Shown one piece after another: positions 43,778 to 52,311 of a stretch of DNA of 64,000 nucleotides. Source of the stretch: Kalymmatonema hyalinum WJT4-NPBG1 (GTDB taxonomy: Bacteria; Cyanobacteriota; Cyanobacteriia; Cyanobacteriales; Nostocaceae); the NCBI GenBank assembly GCA_019359075.1, contig JAHHIB010000014.1:1-64000 (forward strand), written 5' to 3'. Within the stretch, counting starts at the first letter, position 1. Each line of letters starts with the position of its first letter. Made by a program: the position numbers and the translations under genes. The notes under the pieces were generated by a model. It had not been told where the DNA came from. It did not search any database and saw only the letters and a list, made by a program, of their open reading frames with translations.

Positions 43778-46700
43778 ATGTCTGCTCATTCAATTGATAC
43801 TGCCTTGGCGGAATTGTCAGCCCAGATAAATAACTTTGAAAAGGCTGTGTATAAGTTTATTGAGGAGAAAAAAATGACGTCTGATAAATCCTTGTCGGTT
43901 AACAAAATTAACAGAAAATTACAAGATAACCCTATAGCCATCGTTGGTATGGCTTCTCTTTTTGCAAAATCTCGAAACTTACGAGAATACTGGCAAAACA
44001 TCATTAACAAAGTTGACGGGATTACTGATGTTCCCTCGACACACTGGAACATAGAAGATTACTATGACCCTAATCCGAGAACACCAGAAGAAAAAACCTA
44101 CTGCAAACGAGGCGGGTTTATCCCATATGTTGATTTTAACCCGATGGAATTTGGGATTCCCCCCAGCATCTTGGAAGTGACAGACGTTGCGCAACTATTA
44201 AGTTTGGTAGTTGCAAAAGAGGCAATGGAAGATGCAGGCTATGATACATCGCGCGAGTTTAACCGTGAGACAATTGGGGTTATTTTAGGCGTGGCAGGAA
44301 GCCAACTGGGATTACCACTTGCTGCCAGGTTGGAATCTCCCGTTTGGGAAAAGGTGCTTAAAAGTAGTGGTTTATCCGATGAGGATACGCAAAAAATCAT
44401 CAAGAAAATCAAAAGCGCTTACGTGAACTGGGATGAGAACGCTTTCCCTGGGATGTTAGGTAACGTCGTTGCTGGCAGAATTGCTAACCGTTTAAATTTA
44501 GGCGGGATAAACTGCGTCGTCGATGCTGCTTGTGCCAGTTCATTAGCTGCTCTAAAAATGGCAATTAGCGAACTCCTAGAACACCGCTGCGACATGATGC
44601 TGACTGGTGGAGTTGATACTGACAACACCATCATGGCTTTTATATGTTTCAGCAAAACGCCTGCTGTCTCTCCGAGCGAGAATGTCAAACCCTTCGATGC
44701 CAGCTCTGATGGAATGATGCTAGGTGAAGGTATCGGTATGGTTGTACTCAAGCGCCTAGAAGACGCTGTACGAGACAACGACAAAATTTACGCTGTTATT
44801 AAAGGAATTGGCACCTCCAGCGATGGGCGGTATAAAAGCATCTATGCACCCCGACAAGAAGGACAAGTCAAAGCCTTGGAACGTGCTTATGAAGATGCAG
44901 GCTTTGCACCTAAGAGTGTCGGTTTGATTGAAGCTCATGGCACAGGCACTATGGCTGGTGACCCCACAGAATTTGCCTCTATAAAAGAATTTTTTGGGGA
45001 ACAAAACTCAAAAAGACAGTACATTGCCCTTGGCAGTGTTAAATCCCAAATTGGACATACGAAAGCTGCTGCGGGTGCCGCAAGCTTAATCAAAACGGCT
45101 TTGGCTTTGCATCACAAGATACTACCACCCACAATTAACGTTACTCAACCCAACCCCAAACTCAACATTCAAAACTCGCCGTTTTACTTAAATACCGAAA
45201 CCAGACCTTGGATTCGTGCCCAAGGGGAAGCGCCAAGACGTGCAGGTGTCAGTTCTTTTGGCTTTGGCGGTACAAACTATCACGTCGTTTTGGAAGAATA
45301 CGAAGCCGAACAAGAGCGCGCTTATCGTATACACAATACTGCCAGCGAGGTGTTGCTGTTTGCTCAAACTCCTGCACAGTTATTAGCAAACTGCGAAGAG
45401 ATTTTGGGTAAATTGCAATCTGAGGAAGGAAATAGAAATTATGTAGAACTTGTAGAGGCGTGCAAATCACAAGACATTCCTCTCAACGTTGCAAGAGTCG
45501 GCTTTGTTGCAGCTTCTTGTGCTGAGGCTTGCAAATTGCTGCAAATCAGTATTGAGTTACTGAAAACTAGAACCTCAGACTCCTCATGGGAGCATCCCCA
45601 AGGAATTTACTACCGCTCCTCTGGTCTTGAGTTAGGTGGAAAAGTTGTTGCTTTGTTCTCTGGGCAAGGTTCTCAATACTTGGATATGGGTCGGGAACTG
45701 GTGATGAATTTCCCCACCTTGCGACGTCTTTTTGGCTACATGGATAGCCTTTTGCTTAAGGATAATTTGCAGCCGCTGTCGGAAATCGTTTTTCCTCATC
45801 CCGTGTTTGAGGAGATGGAAAAAAATGCTCAAATTGCTGCATTACAGCGCACAGAATATGCTCAACCAGCAATTGGGATGTTGAGCGCTGGGCAATATAA
45901 AATACTGCAACAAGCTGGGTTTAAGGCAGATTTCACCGCAGGGCACAGCTTTGGAGAACTCACCGCTTTGTGGGCTGCGGGTGTTGTGAGTGAAGAAGAT
46001 TACTGCTTCTTGGTGAAAGCCAGGGGTCAAGCAATGGCGGCTCCCCAAGATCCAGATTACGATGCAGGAGCAATGCTTGCCGTGAAAGAAGAAGTCGGCA
46101 AGATAGAAGTCGTGCTCAAGCAGTTCCCTCGGGTGACAATTGCTAATCTCAATTCTCCTCGTCAGGTGGTGTTGGCTGGACCTGCGGTGGAAATAGCGAA
46201 AGTGCGCCAGAGTCTACAAGAACAAGGATATGCAGCCGTTTTGTTACCTGTGTCAGCAGCTTTCCATACACCGCTGATTGCTTTTGCTCAGAAAGCCTTT
46301 GCCCAAGCGATCAAGAGTGTCAGTTTCCAAAATCCGAAAATACCTGTTTACACCAATGTGACAGGAAAGCAGTATTCCAAGGAAGCAGCAGATATTCAAA
46401 GAATTCTGGAAACTCACCTGTCTAACGCGGTGCTGTTTAAGCAGGAAATTGAAAATATTTATGCCGCGGGTGGTTCTTGCTTTGTTGAATTTGGACCGAA
46501 GAAAGTTCTCACAGGTTTGGTGAAAGATATTTTGGGCGATCGCCCCCACTTAACTGTCGCTTTGAACCCCAGCACCTCAAAAGACAGCGATCGCTCCCTA
46601 AGAGAAGCCGTCGTGCAGTTACGCGTAGCTGGTTTGTCCTTGAAAAACCTCGACCCCTACCAACTGCCACAAACTATTCCTGCAACCGAGAAAACCAAAG

Positions 46701-49426
46701 GGTTGAGGGTGCCTTTAAATGGCATTAACTACGTGTCAGAAAAAACAAAAATGGCATTTGAGCAAGCTTTGCAGGATGGGCACAAAGTGAAATTACCTGC
46801 AAGCAAATCTGAGGATAACGCTCCCACCGACTCAAAGCTACCCTCAGTCACTTTAACTACCATCACCGCCACTCCCACAGCAACAGTTATAGAGAGCAAC
46901 GGGCATACAAATAAATCCCTACTTTCTTTCAATCAGAAGAATGGAAACGTGGGAACAACAGAACAACGAGAAACAAGAGGACACGGAGACGCTTTGACGC
47001 GGGAACACAGCGAAGTTCTTCTCCCCACCACTCCAGCTGTGCAACTCCCCACCTCCTCATCTCCCTCATCCCCCTCTCCCTCATCCCCCCTCCCCCTCAC
47101 TTCCCCACTCCCTCCTTCCCCTCAACCCATTCCACAGTCGAAAATGCAAACAAGTCCAGATAAACCCGTGAATTACCAACAGGTTTTAGCAAGCTTAGAA
47201 TACGTCCTAGCACAATTTCAGCAAAATCAAAGCGAGAATTTACAAGTTCACGGGCACTATCTCAACCATCAGAAGGAATATGCCAAAGCCTTTTTCCAAC
47301 TGATGCAGCAGCAAAATTCTTTGTTTGCCAACAGCACATCTTCAGAAGAAGCTGCAAAGCTCAAGCCAGTTCTCATGGAAAGCTTAGAGCGTAGTATGAT
47401 GCAGTTTCACGCTCAACAAAGTGAAACTTTACATATCCATGAGCAATATCTCAACTCTCAGGTAGAACACACCAAAAACTTTTTCCAACTCATACAACAA
47501 GAGTATTCACAGATTATTGATGGTAAGCTGGCGATAACTCAACCCGTAGTATCCTCTGAAGTAACGACAGCTCCAGATAAAGAACCCCAGCATCTCATTG
47601 CTTTAGAAACAACGGCTACCAAACAAGATAGCCCAGTTCCTGCCACTCACCAGATACCAGCAACTGAGGCACAGCCCGTAGTCAAAATGGATGCTCAGTT
47701 GCATTCATTTGTAGAAGTTGGCACTCAAACGCAAATACACAAAGCAATAGATTTTGTAGCGGATACGGATGGTTTCTCTGTCAGTCCCACAAATAACTTA
47801 TCCGTTACATCTGTTACTCCATCCGTTGCCCCCCTCCCTATCTCCTCACCCGTAGTTACGGAAACTGTAGCAGTCAGGACAGAAACTGCTCCTACAGATT
47901 CTTCTACAACCACCTCTGATGTCAGTGTAAATGTGGCTGATTTGGGTACAAAGCTGTTGGCAATCATCAGTGACAAAACAGGCTACCCAGTAGAAATGTT
48001 GGATATGAGCATGGATATGGAGGCAGACTTAGGGATTGACTCCATTAAGCGTGTAGAAATTTTGGGGGCAATGCAGGAAATGTACCCAGACTTGCCCAAA
48101 CCAAATGTAGAAGAACTGGGAGAACTACGCACCATTGGTCAAATTGTTCAATGTCTGCAATCCAATGCTTCTCCATCCATTGCTGTTCAATCTACTGTAG
48201 AAACTACTCTTTCCGTACAAGAAGACGCAAGAATACACCAGCAAGTAGAGACAGAGAATTCTTTCGTCTCTCCAAACTCCTACGCCTACGGCACGGCTAC
48301 ACCGAAAGACGCTGAACCAACACCTCAGCTCCCCATCTCAGAGTTAACTTCATTCACCGAAAGTGCCACAGTCAACACTGAAACAGAATCAGCAGACACA
48401 GATTTGACAGACTTGGGTCAAACTTTGTTGGCAATCACCAGTGAAAAGACAGGCTACCCAGTAGAGATGCTGGATTTGAACATGGATATGGAAGCGGACT
48501 TGGGGATTGACTCCATTAAGCGAGTGGAAATTTTGGGGACAATGCAGGAAATGTACCCCAATTTGCCCAAACCGAATGTGGAAGAACTGGGAGAACTACG
48601 TACCATTGGTCAAATTGTGGAGTATTTGCAAAAGTTAGCTGGTACGGAAAAAAAAAAGTCTCTGAACAACTCCTCCAACCCATCAGCTAACTTAAACAGT
48701 AATCCTCTGCGCCGTCAAGTCAAGCTGAAAGTCCTGCCTCAACCGGATTTTTTGGATTTCACCTTACCAGAGGGGCACATCGGTTTACTCACCGATGATG
48801 GCTCCCTCACCACTTCCCAATTAGCTCAAATTCTCACAGAGCAAGGCTGGAAAATCGTTGTTTTAAGTTTCCCCCTATCGCTTGTTCCACAACATTCACC
48901 TTTACCCCCAGGCGTGAATCGCGTAAATCTCACAGATTTAAGTGAGGAACATCTGCAACAACAATTAGCCACCATCTCCACTAAATACGGTCCGATTGGT
49001 GCTTTCATCCATCTAAATCCAGTATTTGAGGTCATCCGCAACGGCAAAATTCCTTATCTTGAACAGGAAAAGGCGATTGTCAAGCACGTCTTTCTCATGG
49101 CAAAGCACCTGAAAAAATCTCTTAATGAAGCCACACATTATGGACGCAGTTGTTTCTGCACGGTTGCTCGTCTCGATGGAGCCTTTGGGTTAGGACAAAA
49201 TGTCCACTTTGGTCCGATCAGCGCTGGTCTATTTGGATTAACTAAGACTCTTAACTGGGAATGGCAACAGGTATTTTGCCGAGCAATTGACTTGAGTCCT
49301 CACATTGATGCCCAAGAGTCAGCAGGTCACATTTTTGCCGAGCTACACGACCCCAATCGCTATATTACCGAAATTGCTTACGGTTCTCACGGACGAGTCA
49401 CCCTGATTAGTACTCCCAATATTTAA
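43778..49426 (+). CDS. hglE: Heterocyst-glycolipid polyketide synthase HglE (KS-AT-ACP-ACP-half KR)
   Basis: An 1882-residue PfaA-like synthase. The ketosynthase (about 52-510) has its active Cys near 251 (DAACASSLA), His near 387 (EAHGTGT) and His near 427 (KSQIGHTKAA). The acyltransferase (about 620-920) has GHSFGE with Ser near 723. A long linker (about 1040-1400) is Pro/Ser-rich and carries two helical repeats with H-x-x-YL. Two nearly identical ACPs follow (GIDSIKR Ser near 1421 and 1578). The end (about 1640-1882) looks like the structural half of a ketoreductase. GAGGAG at 43862-43867 precedes an in-frame ATG at 43874, which may be the real start (1850 residues). It starts the chain of the heterocyst fatty alcohol. 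Confidence 0.9.
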   Translation: MSAHSIDTALAELSAQINNFEKAVYKFIEEKKMTSDKSLSVNKINRKLQDNPIAIVGMASLFAKSRNLREYWQNIINKVDGITDVPSTHWNIEDYYDPNPRTPEEKTYCKRGGFIPYVDFNPMEFGIPPSILEVTDVAQLLSLVVAKEAMEDAGYDTSREFNRETIGVILGVAGSQLGLPLAARLESPVWEKVLKSSGLSDEDTQKIIKKIKSAYVNWDENAFPGMLGNVVAGRIANRLNLGGINCVVDAACASSLAALKMAISELLEHRCDMMLTGGVDTDNTIMAFICFSKTPAVSPSENVKPFDASSDGMMLGEGIGMVVLKRLEDAVRDNDKIYAVIKGIGTSSDGRYKSIYAPRQEGQVKALERAYEDAGFAPKSVGLIEAHGTGTMAGDPTEFASIKEFFGEQNSKRQYIALGSVKSQIGHTKAAAGAASLIKTALALHHKILPPTINVTQPNPKLNIQNSPFYLNTETRPWIRAQGEAPRRAGVSSFGFGGTNYHVVLEEYEAEQERAYRIHNTASEVLLFAQTPAQLLANCEEILGKLQSEEGNRNYVELVEACKSQDIPLNVARVGFVAASCAEACKLLQISIELLKTRTSDSSWEHPQGIYYRSSGLELGGKVVALFSGQGSQYLDMGRELVMNFPTLRRLFGYMDSLLLKDNLQPLSEIVFPHPVFEEMEKNAQIAALQRTEYAQPAIGMLSAGQYKILQQAGFKADFTAGHSFGELTALWAAGVVSEEDYCFLVKARGQAMAAPQDPDYDAGAMLAVKEEVGKIEVVLKQFPRVTIANLNSPRQVVLAGPAVEIAKVRQSLQEQGYAAVLLPVSAAFHTPLIAFAQKAFAQAIKSVSFQNPKIPVYTNVTGKQYSKEAADIQRILETHLSNAVLFKQEIENIYAAGGSCFVEFGPKKVLTGLVKDILGDRPHLTVALNPSTSKDSDRSLREAVVQLRVAGLSLKNLDPYQLPQTIPATEKTKGLRVPLNGINYVSEKTKMAFEQALQDGHKVKLPASKSEDNAPTDSKLPSVTLTTITATPTATVIESNGHTNKSLLSFNQKNGNVGTTEQRETRGHGDALTREHSEVLLPTTPAVQLPTSSSPSSPSPSSPLPLTSPLPPSPQPIPQSKMQTSPDKPVNYQQVLASLEYVLAQFQQNQSENLQVHGHYLNHQKEYAKAFFQLMQQQNSLFANSTSSEEAAKLKPVLMESLERSMMQFHAQQSETLHIHEQYLNSQVEHTKNFFQLIQQEYSQIIDGKLAITQPVVSSEVTTAPDKEPQHLIALETTATKQDSPVPATHQIPATEAQPVVKMDAQLHSFVEVGTQTQIHKAIDFVADTDGFSVSPTNNLSVTSVTPSVAPLPISSPVVTETVAVRTETAPTDSSTTTSDVSVNVADLGTKLLAIISDKTGYPVEMLDMSMDMEADLGIDSIKRVEILGAMQEMYPDLPKPNVEELGELRTIGQIVQCLQSNASPSIAVQSTVETTLSVQEDARIHQQVETENSFVSPNSYAYGTATPKDAEPTPQLPISELTSFTESATVNTETESADTDLTDLGQTLLAITSEKTGYPVEMLDLNMDMEADLGIDSIKRVEILGTMQEMYPNLPKPNVEELGELRTIGQIVEYLQKLAGTEKKKSLNNSSNPSANLNSNPLRRQVKLKVLPQPDFLDFTLPEGHIGLLTDDGSLTTSQLAQILTEQGWKIVVLSFPLSLVPQHSPLPPGVNRVNLTDLSEEHLQQQLATISTKYGPIGAFIHLNPVFEVIRNGKIPYLEQEKAIVKHVFLMAKHLKKSLNEATHYGRSCFCTVARLDGAFGLGQNVHFGPISAGLFGLTKTLNWEWQQVFCRAIDLSPHIDAQESAGHIFAELHDPNRYITEIAYGSHGRVTLISTPNI

Positions 49427-49564
49427 CCAGATAGGGAAGATGAGGGAGTAGGGGGAGAAATCAATTCGCTCATTAGCTCATTCACGCATTCACGCATTAG
49501 GAGTCTGTTCCTCATCCTCCTCATCTCCCTCGTCCCCCTCATTTTTACCTTCTCACCTGAAACT

Positions 49565-50116
49565 ATGCCCAATCATCAAGACATTCATTATATTGGTCGC
49601 GTTCTTGATAGAGAGAAACAAGCTCCTATAAGTGGAGCTAAAGTCTCAATTAATTTGCCGGGTTCTTCAGTTGTTGTCTACAGTGACTTGGAAGGAATTT
49701 ATAAATTTCAAGTTCCATTTGATGACAGCAATGTACTTGAAGGAGAAATAACAATAGAAGCCAAGGGCTACAAAACGTATTCTTCCTTCATTAGACTATT
49801 ACCTGATGATAGAGATATTGGTGATATTCGACTCGTCTCTCCTCATAATGTCTCTCCTCATAATGTCTCTCCTCATAATGTCTCTCCTCATAATGTCTCT
49901 CCTCATGATCAAGAGGTAGAAAATCAGGATAATTTACTACCAATTTTTGCAGCTATTATGGTAGTATTAGCTTTAATTGTAGCGGCACTAACTTTACCTC
50001 CGCCTCAAGAAACGCCGCCTCTAGAAATTCCAGATAATCGTATCAACCTTCAACAAGTATTGCCTCTTTCTGTGAATTCACTTTATGAAGGTTTGATTTC
50101 ATCAATCTATTCTTAA
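49565..50116 (+). CDS. CnaB/carboxypeptidase-regulatory-like membrane protein with SPHNV tandem repeat
   Basis: A 183-residue protein. Residues 1-85 form a CnaB-like beta-sandwich (YIGRVLDREKQAPISGAKVSI, then VYSDLEGIYKFQV and IEAKGYKTYSSF). Then comes a tandem repeat of SPHNV (about 93-113), one membrane helix (about 125-148, IFAAIMVVLALIVAAL) and a short tail. There is no signal peptide at the front, so the topology is unusual: the sandwich is probably cytoplasmic unless it is exported without one. It sits between hglE and hglD on the same strand, with a GATGAGG-type repeat just before it, and may be a membrane anchor for the synthase. Function unknown. Confidence 0.7.
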   Translation: MPNHQDIHYIGRVLDREKQAPISGAKVSINLPGSSVVVYSDLEGIYKFQVPFDDSNVLEGEITIEAKGYKTYSSFIRLLPDDRDIGDIRLVSPHNVSPHNVSPHNVSPHNVSPHDQEVENQDNLLPIFAAIMVVLALIVAALTLPPPQETPPLEIPDNRINLQQVLPLSVNSLYEGLISSIYS

Positions 50117-50210
50117 AAACATGAAGAAGAAATAGCCTCTTACTTTGAGTATTTAAAGAGGTTAAAACATCAATTTACCCTAAAAAGAAAACAAGGTAAA
50201 CACAAAATTT

Positions 50211-51959
50211 ATGACACTAACAACCAAGATTGATCCCACATCAGTTTTTCTCGTGAGTGGGGGCGCAAAAGGTATTACAGCTAAATGCACCATTAAATTG
50301 GCACAGCAGCATCCTTGCAAATTTATCCTCATCGGTCGTTCAGAAATCCTAGATAAAGAACCAGATTGGGCGAAAGATTGTTTGGATGAAGCAGTGTTAA
50401 AAAAAAGCATCATGGAATACCTTCTCTCACTGGGAGAGAAACCCCTACCTATAAACGTACAAAAGCTCTATAACAAAATTATCTCTAACCGAGAAATCAA
50501 ACAGACTTTACAAGCGATTCAACAAGCAGGAGGTCATGCTCAATATTTGAGTGTTGATGTCACTAATGCAGATGATTTAAAACATAAACTTGCTGCTATA
50601 GTTGAGCGGACTGGACCGATTACTGGCATCATACATGGGGCTGGCAATTTAGCTGATAAATTGATTGAAAAGAAAACAGAACAGGATTTTGAGAAGGTTT
50701 ATACTGCCAAAGTCAAGGGGCTGGAAAATCTTCTATCTTGTATCAAACCTAGTCAACTTGAATATTTGGTTTTGTTTTCTTCTGTAACAGGTTTTTACGG
50801 TAATATCGGTCAGACTGACTACGCGATCGCCAACGAAATTCTCAACAAATCAGCTCATCTCGTGAAGCAACGCTACCCCGAATGTCATGTCGTGGCTATC
50901 AATTGGGGTGGCTGGGAGAGTGGTATGGTAACACCGCAATTGAAAAAAGAGTTTGCCCGACGGGGTATTGACATTCTTCCTGTCGAAGTCGGGACACAAA
51001 TGCTTGTCAACGAGCTACATACTGCCAATCAGGGAACGGCACAAGTTGTTATCGGTAGCCCTATGGCTCCGCCTCCTGCACCGTTAAACCCCGAACTACA
51101 AACCTATCGCATCCGTCGTAAACTATCACTTGAAGCCAATCCCTTTTTGCTGGATCATGTGATTGCTGGTAAACCAGTTTTGCCTGCGACTTGTGCAGTT
51201 TCATGGATTGTCAGTTCCTGCGAGCAACTTTATCCTGGGTATAGATTTTTCAATTACACAGATTTCAAGGTTTTGAAGGGAATTAACTTCAATGAAAACC
51301 TAGCAAATGAATACATTGTAGACTTGAAAGAAACTTCTAAAACAGATTCTCAAGAAATCATCTTTCAAGCAAAAATCTGGAGCAAAACTCCAGATGGTAA
51401 AATCAATTATCATTTCAGCATAGACCGGGTTCAGCTAGTGCAAGAACTTCCTACCCCTTCCACTTACGAATCTTTGAATCTTGCACAAGATAACATCATT
51501 ACTATTACTGGCAGAGATTTTTATCAAGAAACAACAGCATCATTATTTCCATTATTTCACGGGCATTCTTTTCAAGAAGTTACAAGGGTTTTAAATATTA
51601 GCCCTGAAAAAATTACCACGGAATGCATCTGGCATGGAATAACGGATCAACAACAAGGACAGTTTCCAGTTAGGTGGCTCAATCCTTACTCAATTGACCT
51701 GAGTACCCACCCTCTATGGATTTGGATGCAGCATTTTCATCAGGAAATTTGCTTGCCCGCAGGGATTCAAAAATATGAACAATATGCTGAGACTCCTACC
51801 AACACACCTTTTTACGTTTCTTGTGAAGTAAAAGCGAAAACAGCAACTAGTGTTGTTGCCGATTTCATCGTACATGGTGCCCAAGGGCAAATTTACTCAC
51901 GTCTGTTGGGAGGTAAAGGAGTTATTATACCTACTCAATCGCTGAGAAGCAATTCATGA
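50211..51959 (+). CDS. hglD: HglD: ketoreductase catalytic half plus dehydratase-like hot-dog domain
   Basis: A 582-residue protein. It opens with FLVSGGAKGITAKCTIKLAQQ, the NADPH loop of a PfaA-type ketoreductase, and has VLFSSVTGFYGNIGQTDYAIANEIL with the catalytic Ser and Tyr (about 197-215). The second domain (about 300-560) starts LEANPFLLDHVIAGKPVLPAT, a PfaC/PKS dehydratase-type hot-dog with the active-site His near LLDHVI. The structural half of the ketoreductase is missing here and seems to lie at the end of HglE. It would reduce and possibly dehydrate the growing chain. It is read with hglE; the small CnaB-like gene is between them. Confidence 0.85.
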   Translation: MTLTTKIDPTSVFLVSGGAKGITAKCTIKLAQQHPCKFILIGRSEILDKEPDWAKDCLDEAVLKKSIMEYLLSLGEKPLPINVQKLYNKIISNREIKQTLQAIQQAGGHAQYLSVDVTNADDLKHKLAAIVERTGPITGIIHGAGNLADKLIEKKTEQDFEKVYTAKVKGLENLLSCIKPSQLEYLVLFSSVTGFYGNIGQTDYAIANEILNKSAHLVKQRYPECHVVAINWGGWESGMVTPQLKKEFARRGIDILPVEVGTQMLVNELHTANQGTAQVVIGSPMAPPPAPLNPELQTYRIRRKLSLEANPFLLDHVIAGKPVLPATCAVSWIVSSCEQLYPGYRFFNYTDFKVLKGINFNENLANEYIVDLKETSKTDSQEIIFQAKIWSKTPDGKINYHFSIDRVQLVQELPTPSTYESLNLAQDNIITITGRDFYQETTASLFPLFHGHSFQEVTRVLNISPEKITTECIWHGITDQQQGQFPVRWLNPYSIDLSTHPLWIWMQHFHQEICLPAGIQKYEQYAETPTNTPFYVSCEVKAKTATSVVADFIVHGAQGQIYSRLLGGKGVIIPTQSLRSNS

Positions 51960-52311
51960 GATGAGAAGTGTAAGTTCGTAGTAAGCGCTGTCTTCGCTAA
52001 AGCGCTCACTACAAACCCATCAAATCAATCTTGACAAACTACTAGTACATCACGGTGGAAATAAAGCTACCATTCAAGGAGGAGCAAAAAGCTTCTATCA
52101 CAAGCTTTTTGAATTCTGCGTAAGCGCAAAGCCCAGGCTCCGCCAAGCGCGTAAGCTCCTCACTGCGCGAGGCATGCGCAGCGTGTCCCCTTGGGACTCA
52201 GCGGTACTAGAGGCAGAGCCTCATGCAATAGACCCAAAGCCAGAGGCTGGGAACAAGTAATCTCACAATACAATACATCTTTTCCATTCATTCAAAATAA
52301 GGACATAAGCC
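51960..52311. repeat. Repeat cluster before hglC: GTAGTAAGCGCT hairpin and GGCAGAGCCTC half-element
   Basis: GTAGTAAGCGCT...AGCGCTCACTAC at 51978-52012 forms a 12-bp stem with a short loop, followed by the tail AAACCCATCAAA...ACTACTAGT to 52046. A related element in the opposite hairpin orientation lies at 60654-60735. The half palindrome at 52210-52257 belongs to the 12915-13018 family. GCGTAAGC-type debris lies between. AAGGA near 52300 is the hglC ribosome-binding site. Confidence 0.65.
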
